Assembly (NCBI RefSeq): GCF_000568255.1
Contig: NZ_KK037166.1
Location: 623,205 to 687,204, forward strand
DNA length: 64,000 nucleotides
From: Kutzneria sp. 744
Lineage (GTDB): Bacteria > Actinomycetota > Actinomycetes > Mycobacteriales > Pseudonocardiaceae
Reading direction: 5' to 3'
Numbering within the stretch: the stretch's first letter is position 1; each line of letters starts with the position of its first letter. The position numbers were made by a program, and so were the translations under genes. Shown here one piece after another: positions 44,357 through 54,010 of the stretch. The notes below the pieces were generated by a model, which saw nothing but the letters and a program-made list of their open reading frames with translations, searched no databases and was not told the DNA's origin.

Positions 44357-46405
44357 TCAGCCGCAGGCGGAGCCGTTGACCGTGAAGCTGGTCGGCGAGG
44401 CGTCGCTGCCGGCCCAGGTGCCCTGGAAACCGAAGGATGTGGATCCGGCGGCCGGGATCGCGGCGTTGTAGCCCACGTTGGTGACGGACACGTTCTCCCC
44501 GCTCTGGGTCGTCACGCCGCTCCAGGTGTTGGTGATCTTCTGGTCGCCGGGGAACGTGAAGGCCAGCGTCCACCCGTTGATCGCGGTCGAGCCGGTGTTG
44601 GCGATCGTGACGTTCGCGGTGAAGCCGCCCGGCCACTGGTTGGGCTGGTAGGTCACGTGGCAGCCACCGCCTCCGCCGCCGCCCGGCGAGATCGTCCAGG
44701 TGAAGGCGGCCGATCCGGATGCCCCGGCGCCGTCCGCGGCGGTGACGGTGACCGACGAGGCGCCGGCGGCGGTCGGCGTGCCGGAGATGACACCGGTGCT
44801 GCCGTTGATGGTGAGTCCGGCGGGCAGCCCGGTGGCGCTGTAGGTCAGCACCTGGCCGGTCGTCGAGTCGTTGGCCTGGACCTGCAGGCTGGTGGGCGTG
44901 CCGACGGTCCCGTTCTGGTTGCCGGGATTGGTCACGGTCACCGTGCCGCCGGTGCCGCCGGAACCGCCGATGACGTAGGTGACCATCGAACGCGCCGGGA
45001 TGCTCGCGCTGAAGGCGCCGCCGCCGACGGCGATGGCGGCCTGCGCCGACGCGTTGTTGGTGGAGTTGGTCAGGTACGGCGTGACTGTCGCGCCGTTCGC
45101 GGTCGCGGTGTTCTGGAGGTTGTAGGTCACCGAGTCGGCGCCGCTGCCGGTGTTGATCGCCACGACCGCCACCGTGCCGTCGATGTTCTTGTAGGCGCTC
45201 AACTGCAGACTGCCGTCCGAGGTGGTCGCGCCGATGCGGGTCGCGCCGGGGTGGACGTACCGGCTGTAGTTGGCGAACGCCCACAACCGGCCGGCCGGGA
45301 TGACCGAGGAGCCGTTGATCTCCAACAGGCCCTCGTTGTCGCCGTTCTGCGAGGGCGTCGTGCTGCCCCACCAGTAGAGGAACGCGCTCAGGTCGGCCGA
45401 GGTGAGGCCGGCGTGGATGTGCTGGGCCCAGGTGAGGCCGGACGCCGGCGAGCCGTCGTCCCACGCCGGGTCCCAGCCTTCGAAGGTCGACCACTCGGTC
45501 TGCCACGTCGGCTTGCTCCACCCCGACATCCGGGAGGCGGGCGCGCTGCTGTAGCCGTGGCTGGTCAGCACGGCGGTGTCGGCCAGCGCGGTGGGGTCGG
45601 CCGCGATGGCGGCGGCGTACTGGCCGGACACCGACCACCCGGTGGCCGCGCAGCAGTCGATCTGCGTGGACAGGCCGGAGTTCTTGACCGTGGGGCCCAC
45701 CACGTCGAGCAGGCTGGCCATCTGCGCCGGACTCATGGTCATGCTGTCGTAGTTGGCGCTGAAGTCGGGCTCGTTGGACGGGCCGAGATAGGTCAACGGT
45801 ATGCCGGCGGCGGCGTAGTCCTTGGCGTACTGGACGAGATAGTTCGCGTAGGCCTGGCGCCAGTCGCCGCTGGCGCACGATGCCCCGGCGCCGCAGACCT
45901 GGCCGCCGTTGGCCGTCGAGTTGTTGGTCTTCATGAACGCCGGCGCGCTCCACGCGTCCGCGAACACGTCGTCCACTCCGTAGCGACTCTTGATCTGCTG
46001 GGCGAACCAGAGCTGACCCTGGTCCTGCCCGATCGACGCGAGCGAGGCGTAGCTCGGTGTGGCGTTCGGGCCGCCCGGGTTGTTCGGCTCGATCGTGCTG
46101 CCGGGGTCCGCGCTGATCTCGTTGCGCAGCATGGTCAGGCCCGCGCCCTTCGTCGGGCTGTACAACAGGTCGAGCGCCTGCTGCTGGACCGACGCCGGGG
46201 CGTTCATGACCGTGCTCGCCTCACCGAACGCCTCGGAGGCGCCGAAGCCGGTGATGGTCTGGTACGTCAGGCCGCCGTTGATCGTCGCGGTGGACGCCGC
46301 GTGCGCGACGCCCGGCTGGGCCACCACGGTCAGCGCGCTCGCGACCGCCAGTGCTCCCGCCATCACCAGCGACAGGGACGCCGTTCGACTTCTTCTTCCG
46401 CGCAC
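44357..46405 (-). CDS. GH30 xylanase/glucanase with Ig-like domain and CBM2
   Basis: This is a 682-residue secreted protein (GTG 46405, AAAGGA upstream; signal ending GVAHAAS). The GH30 barrel has ITGFGASEAFGE, WSAPAFMKTNN, acid/base Glu in LGPSNEPDFS, nucleophile Glu in TWQTEWSTFEGW, and a side beta-domain (AYKNIDGTVAVVAINTG). A putative-Ig module (LPAGLTINGSTGVISGTPTAAG) and a Gly linker precede the CBM2 (CHVTYQPNQWPGGF to VNGSACG). GH30 members cut glucuronoxylan or beta-1,6-glucan. The adjacent xylanase and xylosidase favour xylan. Confidence 0.9.
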   Translation of the reverse strand: MRGRRSRTASLSLVMAGALAVASALTVVAQPGVAHAASTATINGGLTYQTITGFGASEAFGEASTVMNAPASVQQQALDLLYSPTKGAGLTMLRNEISADPGSTIEPNNPGGPNATPSYASLASIGQDQGQLWFAQQIKSRYGVDDVFADAWSAPAFMKTNNSTANGGQVCGAGASCASGDWRQAYANYLVQYAKDYAAAGIPLTYLGPSNEPDFSANYDSMTMSPAQMASLLDVVGPTVKNSGLSTQIDCCAATGWSVSGQYAAAIAADPTALADTAVLTSHGYSSAPASRMSGWSKPTWQTEWSTFEGWDPAWDDGSPASGLTWAQHIHAGLTSADLSAFLYWWGSTTPSQNGDNEGLLEINGSSVIPAGRLWAFANYSRYVHPGATRIGATTSDGSLQLSAYKNIDGTVAVVAINTGSGADSVTYNLQNTATANGATVTPYLTNSTNNASAQAAIAVGGGAFSASIPARSMVTYVIGGSGGTGGTVTVTNPGNQNGTVGTPTSLQVQANDSTTGQVLTYSATGLPAGLTINGSTGVISGTPTAAGASSVTVTAADGAGASGSAAFTWTISPGGGGGGGCHVTYQPNQWPGGFTANVTIANTGSTAINGWTLAFTFPGDQKITNTWSGVTTQSGENVSVTNVGYNAAIPAAGSTSFGFQGTWAGSDASPTSFTVNGSACG

Positions 46406-46585
46406 GGTGGAATTCCTTTCAGCAGCAGGACAACCGAGAAAAAGTTCGGGACATCGCAGGTGCCGCCCCTTCGGACGGCCCACCGGGAAGATCCGGGCGC
46501 CGCAGCATGTGGTCACGTTCCCATGGCTGCCGAAGAAACAGGCGGACGGCCGTCACGAGCGCAGGTCGGGCGACCGCCTTGGAGT

Positions 46586-46594
46586 GAAAGTTTC
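46586..46594. promoter_or_regulatory. GAAASTTTC operator between GH30 and GH11
   Basis: GAAAGTTTC inside GTGAAAGTTTCA (46584-46595), in the 527-bp divergent GH30/GH11 region (46406-46932). The rest of that region shows no gene. Confidence 0.5.
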
Positions 46595-46932
46595 ATGTGG
46601 CTGTCAGGGCTACGACGAACGATGACTCTGAATCATCATGGCCGAGCCAGCCGAGACAGGTCTGACTCTCGCGGCCGAGGTGACCCAGCTGAGCCCGACT
46701 GTCAGACGCCAGGTTCGGGTGATTTCGTGGCCTCTCGCCCGTCGAGAGGAAGCCGGCGCGAAGGATCCCGCGTCACCTCGACTGCTTGCCGCACGGGCAG
46801 ATCGGCTGCTATCGATGGTGGCCGACCGGGCCCGTGCCACACCGAAACCAGACTCATCAGTGCCTGCGGATGCCATCCATGAGTGTTACTTCCGAGACCG
46901 GCATCTCTCGCACAAGTGGGGAAGGAGCACAC

Positions 46933-48063
46933 ATGCGCGCTGCCCATTTCGAGCGCCGCGGTTCCCTGCGGCGGCGCGGCAGATCACTGATCGGCGTCGT
47001 CCGGGCCGTCGCACTGACCGTGGTGTTCGCCCTCGTGGCCATCGCGCTGCCCGGCACCGCCAACGCCGCCGGCACGATCTGTTCGAGCCAGACCGGGAAC
47101 AGCAACGGCTACTACTACTCGTTCTGGACCGCCGGCGGCGGCTCCGCCTGCATGACCCTGGGCTCCGGCGGGAACTACAGCACCTCGTGGAGCAACGTCA
47201 ACAACTTCGTCGCCGGCACCGGCTGGGCCAACGGCGCACGCATGACCGTCAACTACTCCGGCTCGTTCAACCCCTCCGGCAACGCCTACCTCTCCCTCTA
47301 CGGCTGGACGTCCAACCCGCTCGTCGAGTACTACATCGTGGACAACTGGGGCAGCTACCGGCCGACCGGGACCTACAAGGGCACGGTCACCAGCGACGGC
47401 GGCACGTACGACATCTACGAGACGACGCGCTACAACGCCCCCTCGGTCGAGGGCAACCAGACGTTCAACCAGTACTGGGCCGTCCGCCAGGCCCGGCGCA
47501 CCGGTGGCGCCATCACCACCGGCAACTTCTTCGACGCCTGGGCCAGTCACGGCATGAACCTCGGCAACTTCAAGTACTACATGATCCTGGCCACGGAGGG
47601 CTACCAGAGCAGCGGCAACTCCACCATCGTCCTCGGCGGTTCCGGTGGCGGCGGCGGAGGCGGCGGCACGACGGGCGCCCTGCACGCGGTGGGCGCGGGC
47701 AAGTGCCTGGACGTGCCGAACTCCTCGACGACGCCGGGCACACAGCTGCAGATCTACTCCTGCTGGGGCGGGGCCAACCAGACCTGGACCCACACCTCCT
47801 CGAACCAGTTGACCACCACCGTCAACGGCACCACCCTCTGCCTGGACGCCTACGACAACCAGACCAGTCCCGGCACCAAGGTGGAGACGTGGTCCTGCAA
47901 CAGCGGGGCCAACCAGCAGTGGACCCTCAACTCCAACGGCACGGTCACCGGCGTCCAATCAGGACTCTGCCTCGAGGTCGTCGGCGGCTCCACGGCCGAC
48001 GCCGCGCAGGTCGATCTGGGGACGTGCAACGGCCAGAGCAACCAGCGATGGTCCCTCGGATGA
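46933..48063 (+). CDS. GH11 endo-beta-1,4-xylanase with CBM13
   Basis: This is a 376-residue secreted enzyme (ATG 46933, GAAGGAG upstream; signal ending TANAA). The GH11 jelly roll shows [17 protein letters not shown], nucleophile Glu in [12 protein letters not shown], the thumb [16 protein letters not shown] and acid/base Glu in [12 protein letters not shown] Gly-rich linker follows, and then a ricin-type CBM13 ([17 protein letters not shown] to QRWSLG). It degrades xylan to xylo-oligosaccharides. The beta-xylosidase gene begins 28 bp downstream, so the two form an operon. Confidence 0.92.
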   Translation: MRAAHFERRGSLRRRGRSLIGVVRAVALTVVFALVAIALPGTANAAGTICSSQTGNSNGYYYSFWTAGGGSACMTLGSGGNYSTSWSNVNNFVAGTGWANGARMTVNYSGSFNPSGNAYLSLYGWTSNPLVEYYIVDNWGSYRPTGTYKGTVTSDGGTYDIYETTRYNAPSVEGNQTFNQYWAVRQARRTGGAITTGNFFDAWASHGMNLGNFKYYMILATEGYQSSGNSTIVLGGSGGGGGGGGTTGALHAVGAGKCLDVPNSSTTPGTQLQIYSCWGGANQTWTHTSSNQLTTTVNGTTLCLDAYDNQTSPGTKVETWSCNSGANQQWTLNSNGTVTGVQSGLCLEVVGGSTADAAQVDLGTCNGQSNQRWSLG

Positions 48064-48091
48064 CCACCGACCACCCTGTGACGGAGTCTCG

Positions 48092-51000
48092 ATGCCCTTG
48101 ATCCGCCCCGTCCGGCGACGAGCACGACTCGTCGCCGGCGCCGTGCTCGCCGCCGCCGTCCTCGTCCCGTCCACCTGGACGGCGGCATCGGCGCAGCCCT
48201 CCGCGACCGCCGTGCCGCTGTATCGCGACACCCACCACAGCTTCGCGGAACGGGCCGCCGACCTCGTCTCCCGCATGACGCTCGGCGAGAAGGTGTTGCA
48301 GCTGCACACCAACAGCGCGCCGGCCATTCCCCGGCTCGGAGTGCAGCAGTACACGTACTGGAGCGAAGGGCAGCACGGGCTCAACACGCTCGGCGCCAAC
48401 ACCAATCACGGCACCGCCACCGGCGGGGTGCACGCCACGAGCTTCCCCACCAACCTGGCCAGCACCATGTCGTGGGATCCGAACCTGATCTACCAGGAGA
48501 CCACGGCGATCTCCGACGAGGCCCGCGGCATGTTGGACAAGTCGCTGTGGGGCGTCGCGCAGAACAACATCGGCCCGGACCAGAACGGCTACGGCTCACT
48601 GACCTACTGGGCCCCGACCGTGAACATGGACCGCGATCCCCGATGGGGCCGCACCGACGAGGCGTTCGGCGAGGATCCGTTGCTGGTCGGCCGGATGGCC
48701 GGCGCGTTCGTGGACGGATACCAGGGCCAGACCCCGTCCGGCCGACCGATGACGCCGTATCTGAAGGTCGCGGCCACGGCCAAGCACTACGCCCTCAACG
48801 ACGTGGAGAACGACCGGCACGCGGACTCCTCCGACACCACCGACGCCAACCTCCGGGACTACTACACCGCGCAGTTCCGGGACCTGATCCAGAACGCGCA
48901 CGTGTCCGGCCTGATGACCTCGTACAACGCGATCAACGGCACCCCGGCGCCGGCCGACACCTACACCGCCAACGAGCTGGCCCAGCGAACCTACGGCTTC
49001 GACAGCTACACCACCTCCGACTGCAGCGCGGTCGGCGACGTCTACGCGCCGGGCAGCCACAACTGGGCGCCGCCGGGCTGGACCACGGCCACCGCCAACG
49101 GCGCGACCCAGTGGACCAATACCGCCACCGGGCAACAGGTTTCCGGCGCGGCCGGCGGCCAGGCGTACGCGCTGCGGGCGGGCACCCAGCTCAACTGCAC
49201 CGGCGCCGAGGACACCCTCGCCAACATCCAGGAGGCCATCAGGGCCGGCGTGCTGTCCGAGGGCGTGATCGACAACGCCCTGGTGCACCTGTTCACCATG
49301 CGCATGCAGACCGGTGAGTTCGACCCGCCGAGCCAGGTGCCCTACACGAAGATCACCAAGGACCAGATCCAGAGCCCCGAGCACCAGGCGCTGGCCGAGA
49401 AGGTCGCGGCGAACTCGTTGGCGCTGCTGAAGAACGACCCCGTTGCCGGCACCAGGACGCCGCTGCTGCCGGCCGATCCGGCCAAGCTGGGCAACGTCGT
49501 CGTGGTCGGCGACCTGGCCGGCACGGTCACCCTCGGCGACTACTCCGGCGAACCGGCCCTCCAGGTGAGCGCGACGCAGGGCATCACCGCCGCGGTCAAG
49601 GCGGCCAACCCCGCGGCCACCGTCACCTTCGACGCCTGCGGCACGTCCACCGGCGCGACCGCGGCGGCGAGCTGCTCGGCGGCGACCCTGGCCGCGATCA
49701 AGACCGCCGACCTGGTCGTGGTGTTCGTCGGCACCGACACGAGCGTGGCCACCGAGGGCAAGGACCGCGCCACCATTGCCATGCCGGGCAACTACGGCTC
49801 GCTGATCGACCAGGTGCACGCGGTCGGCAATCCGCACACGGCGCTGGCGATCCAGGCCGGCGGCCCGGTCGCCATCGACGACGTCAAGGGCGATTTCCCG
49901 GCCATCGTGTTCAGCTCGTACAACGGGGAGAGCCAGGGCACCGCGCTGGCCGATGTGCTGTTCGGCAAGCAGAATCCCGGCGCCCGCCTGGACTTCACCT
50001 GGTACGCCGACGACACGCAGCTGCCCGACCTGAAGAACTACGGCCTCACCCCGTCGCAGACCGGCGGCATCGGCCGCACCTACCAGTACTTCACCGGCAC
50101 GCCGACCTATCCGTTCGGCTATGGCTTGTCCTACACCAGTTTCGCCTACTCGCACGTGCGCACCGACGACCGGAGCGTCGACGCGGACGGCCGGGTGACC
50201 GTGCACGTGGACGTGACCAACACCGGACACACGGCCGGCGCTACCGTGGCCCAGCTGTACGCCTCCACGCCGTTCACCGTGCCCGGCGTGGAACTGCCGC
50301 GCGAACGACTGGCCGGCTTCCAGAAGACGAAGGTGCTGGCCCCCGGCCAGTCCCAGCAGCTGGCCATTTCGGTGCGGGTCAGCGATCTGGCGTTCTGGGA
50401 CGAGGCCAAGCACCGCGACGTGGTGTACGACGGTTCCTACCGGTTCGGTGTCGGCACCGACGCCGACCACATCGTCGGCGCCAGCACGGTGCGCGTCACC
50501 GGGGCCATCACTCCCAGGACGCGGTACGTGACCGTGCAGCCCGATCAGGTGGTTTTCGCGCCGGGCCAGAGCATCGACCTCACCGGCAAGAACCCGTGGA
50601 TCGCCGATGACACCGCGCAGGCCGCGCAGCACGTGCCGGCCGACCGCATCGTCGAGGCGGTGAACAACGACGAGTCGTTCGTCGACCTGGCGCACACCAC
50701 GGTGAGCTACCGCAGCAGCGATCCGCGAGTGGCGCAGGTCAGCAGGACGGGCAAGGTGACCCTGGTGGCCCCCGGTGTCGCGACCATCAGCGTCACGGTC
50801 AACGGGGTCACCGGCTCGACGCCGGTCGTCGTCAAGCAGCCGTTCACGCTCACCGCACCGGCCCAGGTGCAGCCGGGCATGACGTACACCGTCAGCGCGT
50901 CGCTGCCCAACCCGGTGGGGGCCAGGCCGCTGCACGATGTGGCCTTGACGCTCACCGTGCCCACCGACTGGAGCGCGAAGGCCACGTCGCCGTCCACCTT

Positions 51001-51748
51001 CGCCACCGTCGCCGCCGGGCAGACCGTGAGCACCACCTGGCAGGTCGGTGTGCCGGCATCGGCGCAACCCGGCAAGTTCGACGTGTCGGCACAGGCCGCG
51101 TTCACCTCCGTCAACGGGCGGGCCAGCTCCGTGGATGCGACCACCGTGCTGCTGCCGCATCCGCCGTACCCGTCGCTGCCCTCGGCGTTCAACAACGTCG
51201 CCATCAGCGACGACGCCAACCCGGGCGCGGGCAACTTCGACGGCGGCGGCGCCAGCTTCTCCGCCCAGGCGTTGGCCAACGCCACGCCCAGCCTCACTCC
51301 CGGCGCCGTCTTCACCCATGACGGGTTGACGTTCACCTGGCCGGACGCGCCGCCCGGCAGCCAGGACAACGTGGTCGCCGGCGGGGTGGGCGGCGGGCAG
51401 ACCATCGCGATCTCCGGCTCCGGCCACACGCTCGGCCTGATCGGCGCCGGCGACTACGGCAGCCCGGCCGGCACCGCGACGGTGACCTACACCGACGGCA
51501 CCACCGAGTCCCACACCGTCAGCTTCGCGGACTGGTGGGCCAATGCCGCGACCGGCGGCGACATCCTCACCACCGTCCCGTACCTCAACACCAGCACCGG
51601 CCGGGAGAACCAGCAGGTGAGCCTGTACTACGCCCCGATACCGCTGCAGGCGGGCAAGACCGTGCGCTACCTGACGCTGCCGGACGTCAGCGACGGGGCG
51701 CCCTCCGGCACGGCGGCCATGCACATCTTCAGCATCGCCATCGGCTGA
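48092..51748 (+). CDS. Large multi-domain GH3 beta-xylosidase
   Basis: This is a 1218-residue secreted protein (signal ending ASAQ). The GH3 domains span about 45-640: YWSEGQHGLNT, VAATAKHYALNDVENDR, nucleophile Asp in YTTSDCSAVGDVY, IQAGGPVAIDD and LPVTW-like NPGARLDFTWYADD. A fibronectin-III-like domain (VTVHVDVTNTGHTAGATVAQLYASTP) follows, and the next about 400 residues hold a Big_2-type Ig repeat (VSRTGKVTLVAPGVATISVTVNG), an NEW3/NPCBM-associated domain and a beta-sandwich ending MHIFSIAIG. Beta-xylosidases of this class are usually about 770 residues without a tail; the extra modules suggest cell-surface or substrate retention. It is co-transcribed with GH11. Confidence 0.88.
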   Translation: MPLIRPVRRRARLVAGAVLAAAVLVPSTWTAASAQPSATAVPLYRDTHHSFAERAADLVSRMTLGEKVLQLHTNSAPAIPRLGVQQYTYWSEGQHGLNTLGANTNHGTATGGVHATSFPTNLASTMSWDPNLIYQETTAISDEARGMLDKSLWGVAQNNIGPDQNGYGSLTYWAPTVNMDRDPRWGRTDEAFGEDPLLVGRMAGAFVDGYQGQTPSGRPMTPYLKVAATAKHYALNDVENDRHADSSDTTDANLRDYYTAQFRDLIQNAHVSGLMTSYNAINGTPAPADTYTANELAQRTYGFDSYTTSDCSAVGDVYAPGSHNWAPPGWTTATANGATQWTNTATGQQVSGAAGGQAYALRAGTQLNCTGAEDTLANIQEAIRAGVLSEGVIDNALVHLFTMRMQTGEFDPPSQVPYTKITKDQIQSPEHQALAEKVAANSLALLKNDPVAGTRTPLLPADPAKLGNVVVVGDLAGTVTLGDYSGEPALQVSATQGITAAVKAANPAATVTFDACGTSTGATAAASCSAATLAAIKTADLVVVFVGTDTSVATEGKDRATIAMPGNYGSLIDQVHAVGNPHTALAIQAGGPVAIDDVKGDFPAIVFSSYNGESQGTALADVLFGKQNPGARLDFTWYADDTQLPDLKNYGLTPSQTGGIGRTYQYFTGTPTYPFGYGLSYTSFAYSHVRTDDRSVDADGRVTVHVDVTNTGHTAGATVAQLYASTPFTVPGVELPRERLAGFQKTKVLAPGQSQQLAISVRVSDLAFWDEAKHRDVVYDGSYRFGVGTDADHIVGASTVRVTGAITPRTRYVTVQPDQVVFAPGQSIDLTGKNPWIADDTAQAAQHVPADRIVEAVNNDESFVDLAHTTVSYRSSDPRVAQVSRTGKVTLVAPGVATISVTVNGVTGSTPVVVKQPFTLTAPAQVQPGMTYTVSASLPNPVGARPLHDVALTLTVPTDWSAKATSPSTFATVAAGQTVSTTWQVGVPASAQPGKFDVSAQAAFTSVNGRASSVDATTVLLPHPPYPSLPSAFNNVAISDDANPGAGNFDGGGASFSAQALANATPSLTPGAVFTHDGLTFTWPDAPPGSQDNVVAGGVGGGQTIAISGSGHTLGLIGAGDYGSPAGTATVTYTDGTTESHTVSFADWWANAATGGDILTTVPYLNTSTGRENQQVSLYYAPIPLQAGKTVRYLTLPDVSDGAPSGTAAMHIFSIAIG

Positions 51749-51767
51749 CCGCACAGCCGCGGTTCTG

Positions 51768-51803
51768 GTTGTCCCGCCGGCTGTTGTGCCGGCGGGACAA
51801 CCC
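51768..51803. terminator. Hairpin terminator after beta-xylosidase
   Basis: GGTTGTCCCGCCGGC (51768-51782) and its complement (51789-51803) with a six-base loop, 20 bp after the stop; it closes the xylanase-xylosidase unit. Confidence 0.75.
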
Positions 51804-51854
51804 GTTCTCGGTCCCGGTGTGTGCCGGGAACGTCCAGCGGGAGGGTAAGCACGC

Positions 51855-51915
51855 TCAGCTGAGCATCGGATTGCCACTGGCTGTCTGGTCGTCCGGCACG
51901 TAGGCCTGCATCACC
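51855..51915 (-). pseudogene. C-terminal relic of a SnoaL-like gene
   Basis: On the minus strand 51915-51855 reads VMQAYVPDDQTASGNPMLS and a stop, which matches the C-terminal VVQPYVPADRTASGNPMI of the SnoaL-like protein at 52442. It is a leftover of a duplicated gene end. Confidence 0.6.
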
Positions 51916-51950
51916 CGCTGATCCGGGAGCGTCGACCCACTGCGTTGCCG

Positions 51951-52313
51951 TCAGGGCGCCTTGGTGATGACCGTGTACACCTTGGCGATCACGTTGTCGC
52001 GGACCAGGCAGATGTCCATCCCCTTCACCACTGGTGGCTGTCCCTCGGGCCCGAACGTCCACGCGAGCACGCTCAGGTCGTGGTTGACGTGTATCGGCCC
52101 GTCTTGGTCGAAGACGAAGCTCGGCGCATCGTCGAGCAGGCCCTGGGCCTTCGTGTTCAGTGCTTCTCGGCCGACCACGACCCCGTCCGGGTCGGCGAAC
52201 TGCACATCTTCGGCGTAGACGCGTTCTACGGCCGCGAAGCGCAGTCGGGCGTCTCGCTGGCCGAAGACCTCGAACAGGTGCGACCTCACCAAGGCCTCGA
52301 TCGGCTCGGTCAT
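51951..52313 (-). CDS. SnoaL-like/NTF2 fold protein
   Basis: This is a 120-residue protein from ATG 52313 with the pattern VRSHLFEVFGQRDARLRFAAVERVYAEDVQFADPDGVVVGREAL and later VVKGMDICLVRDNVIAKVYTVI, the cone-shaped NTF2/SnoaL fold. Such small proteins are often polyketide cyclases, limonene-epoxide-hydrolase-like or simply binding proteins. A partly related neighbour lies at 52442. It probably belongs to the same unit. Confidence 0.75.
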   Translation of the reverse strand: MTEPIEALVRSHLFEVFGQRDARLRFAAVERVYAEDVQFADPDGVVVGREALNTKAQGLLDDAPSFVFDQDGPIHVNHDLSVLAWTFGPEGQPPVVKGMDICLVRDNVIAKVYTVITKAP

Positions 52314-52441
52314 CGTGTCTCCGTCTCCGGGTCGCACCAGGTGCGGCGCGAATTCCGTGGGCTGTCGCGAAGGACGGTCGGAACGTGTTCACACGAGTGA
52401 TCGTCGGAAAGCGCATGTAGGCGATCAGGCCATGCTGCCAC

Positions 52442-52804
52442 TCAGATCATCGGGTTGCCGCTGGCCGTCCGGTCGGCAGGCACGTACGGCTGCACGACGT
52501 CCCAGTGCTCGACGATGCGGTCGTTCTCGAGCCGGAAGAAGTCGGCGATCGCCGCGTCGCCCTCGGGCAGCCAGCCGCTGACCCGGCTCAGGGCGATGAC
52601 GACGTCGCCGTCCTCGTACATGTGCTCGGGCTGCCAACGGAAGCCGCGCAGGCTCGGCAGGGCCGCGCGCAGGGTGTCCAGGCCGTTGGGCATGTTCGGG
52701 CTGTGCTGAACGTAGGGCTCGGCCCAGTAACGGTCGAGCGCGGTGGCGTCCTTCTCCTCGAAAAGCTCCCGCATGGCGGTGCGCACGATGTCCTTCTTGG
52801 ACAT
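52442..52804 (-). CDS. SnoaL-like polyketide cyclase-family protein
   Basis: This is a 120-residue NTF2-fold protein: VRTAMRELFEEKDATALDRYWAEPYVQHSPNMPNGLDTL is the N-terminal helix/strand of the SnoaL family, and FRLENDRIVEHWDVVQPYVP the C-terminal strand with the conserved HWD. ATG 52804 lies about 70 bp from the operator repeats shared with the MarR gene. It is likely controlled by that MarR protein and made in response to its ligand. Confidence 0.8.
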   Translation of the reverse strand: MSKKDIVRTAMRELFEEKDATALDRYWAEPYVQHSPNMPNGLDTLRAALPSLRGFRWQPEHMYEDGDVVIALSRVSGWLPEGDAAIADFFRLENDRIVEHWDVVQPYVPADRTASGNPMI

Positions 52805-52872
52805 GGGTCTTCCTCCGTGAAGGCGCCGGTCAGGCCGGCTTCACGTCGCGCCGCCGGCCGCACCCTCGTAGT

Positions 52873-52918
52873 GAGTTGCACGTTCAACTTACTGCGGGAT
52901 GAGTTGAACGTGCAACTC
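52873..52918. promoter_or_regulatory. Paired MarR operators in the divergent promoter
   Basis: GAGTTGCACGTTCAAC (52873-52888) and its exact complement GTTGAACGTGCAACTC (52903-52918) are 16-base arms of a perfect inverted repeat with a 14-base spacer. Each arm is itself a near-palindrome (AGTTG...CAACT), so two MarR dimers could bind. The site controls the SnoaL-like gene and the MarR gene. Confidence 0.65.
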
Positions 52919-52932
52919 GCCTGGCGCGGTAC

Positions 52933-52957
52933 GGTGCGGTGCGGTGCGGTGCGGTGC
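52933..52957. repeat. Pentanucleotide tandem repeat before the MarR gene
   Basis: Five perfect GGTGC copies (plus an imperfect sixth, GGTAC, at 52928) lie between the operators and ATG 52972. A change in copy number would shift operator-start spacing by 5 bp. Confidence 0.7.
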
Positions 52958-52971
52958 GCGATGATGGGCCC

Positions 52972-53442
52972 ATGCCCGCACGAACGCCGACCGCCGCCGT
53001 CACCCGGGAGGACCGGGAGGACTGGCAGGCGCTGGTCATCCTGGCCCACCTGGTGGAGGCCGAACTGGAGCGGCAGACGCAGCACGACGCCGGCATCTCG
53101 CACAGCCACTTCAAGGTCCTGGCCCTGCTGGCCGGCGCCCCCGACCACACGATGGGCCTGACCAAGCTGAGCCAGGCGCTGCGATTCCACAAAAGCCGCC
53201 TGTCACACGCCCTGGCCAAACTCGAGGCCGGCGGCCTGCTGCGCCGCGAGGACACTCCGGAGAAGGGCCGTGCCTACCAGGCTGTGCTGACCAGAGCGGG
53301 ACTGCGGCTGGTGAACCGGGCCCTCCCCCTCCAGGACGCCTTCGCCCGCGACACCGTGCTGGCCGGGTTGAGCCGAGAGCAGATCAAGCAGCTGCGGGCC
53401 ATCGCCGAGATCATCAGCGGCAATCTGGAGCACGGGGCGTAG
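52972..53442 (+). CDS. MarR-family regulator divergent from SnoaL genes
   Basis: This is a 156-residue MarR protein: MGLTKLSQALRFHKSRLSHALAKLEAGGLLRRED is the recognition helix and the following wing contains GRAYQAVLTRAG. ATG 52972 is preferred to 52939 because the latter falls within the repeat. It is the likely repressor of the SnoaL-like genes on the other side of the operator. Confidence 0.85.
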   Translation: MPARTPTAAVTREDREDWQALVILAHLVEAELERQTQHDAGISHSHFKVLALLAGAPDHTMGLTKLSQALRFHKSRLSHALAKLEAGGLLRREDTPEKGRAYQAVLTRAGLRLVNRALPLQDAFARDTVLAGLSREQIKQLRAIAEIISGNLEHGA

Positions 53443-53499
53443 CCCTCGCCCGCACGGTCGAGCTCGCGCCGCTGCGCCCCGAATTGACGGCGGGGACTG

Positions 53500-54010
53500 C
53501 TACGCTGCGAAGCCTCCGTCTACCGGAAGGCTCACGCCGGTGACGAAGGAGGCGTCTTCGCTCGCCAGAAAGGACACGGTGTTCGCGACCTCGGCCGTGG
53601 TGGCGAGGCGGCCCGCCGGCGCCCACTGGGATATGAGTTCTGCCATGTGGGCGGGCAACGCTTCGGTGTCGACCGCGCCGGGCAGGACGGTGTTGGCGGT
53701 GATGCCGCGTGGGGCGAGCTCGCGGGCGAGTCCGCGCGCCATGCCTTCGAGTGCGGCCTTCGTCAGGTTGTACGCGGCGATGCCCGCCATGGAGCCCGGC
53801 GGCTGGCGCTGTGCGAACACGCTGCCGATGTTGATGATCCGCCCGCCCTCACCCAGATGGGGCTCGGCGGCCTGAACCGCGATCCACGCGCCGCGGATGT
53901 TGACCGACACCATGCGGTCGAACACCTCCAGCGGGAAATCGGCGAGCGGGTGCACCTCGGCGGCGAACGCGTTGTTGACGACGATGTGCTCGGCGGGCGA
54001 GGCGGCGCTG
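53500..54010 (-). pseudogene. 5'-truncated SDR gene
   Basis: This segment encodes the last about 170 residues of a short-chain dehydrogenase: VVNNAFAAEVHPL, a catalytic-type Ser in IINIGSVFAQ, YNLTK (Tyr/Lys pair), LPGAVDTEALP and the terminal SLPVDGGFAA. The N-terminal cofactor half (TGxxxGxG) is absent; upstream sequence belongs to a SARP-like regulator in a different frame. The part present is conserved, but the protein cannot fold a cofactor site. It reads as the 3' remnant of a deletion. Confidence 0.7.

Noticed and set aside
48596-51877. 1093-codon antisense frame opposite the beta-xylosidase gene
   Set aside because: Composition is low complexity (Arg, Gly, Val) and the opposite strand encodes an intact GH3 with catalytic motifs.
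52933-52957. GGTGC repeats as a CRISPR-like or regulatory RNA element
   Set aside because: Unit length is 5 bp without spacers; it is a simple sequence repeat.
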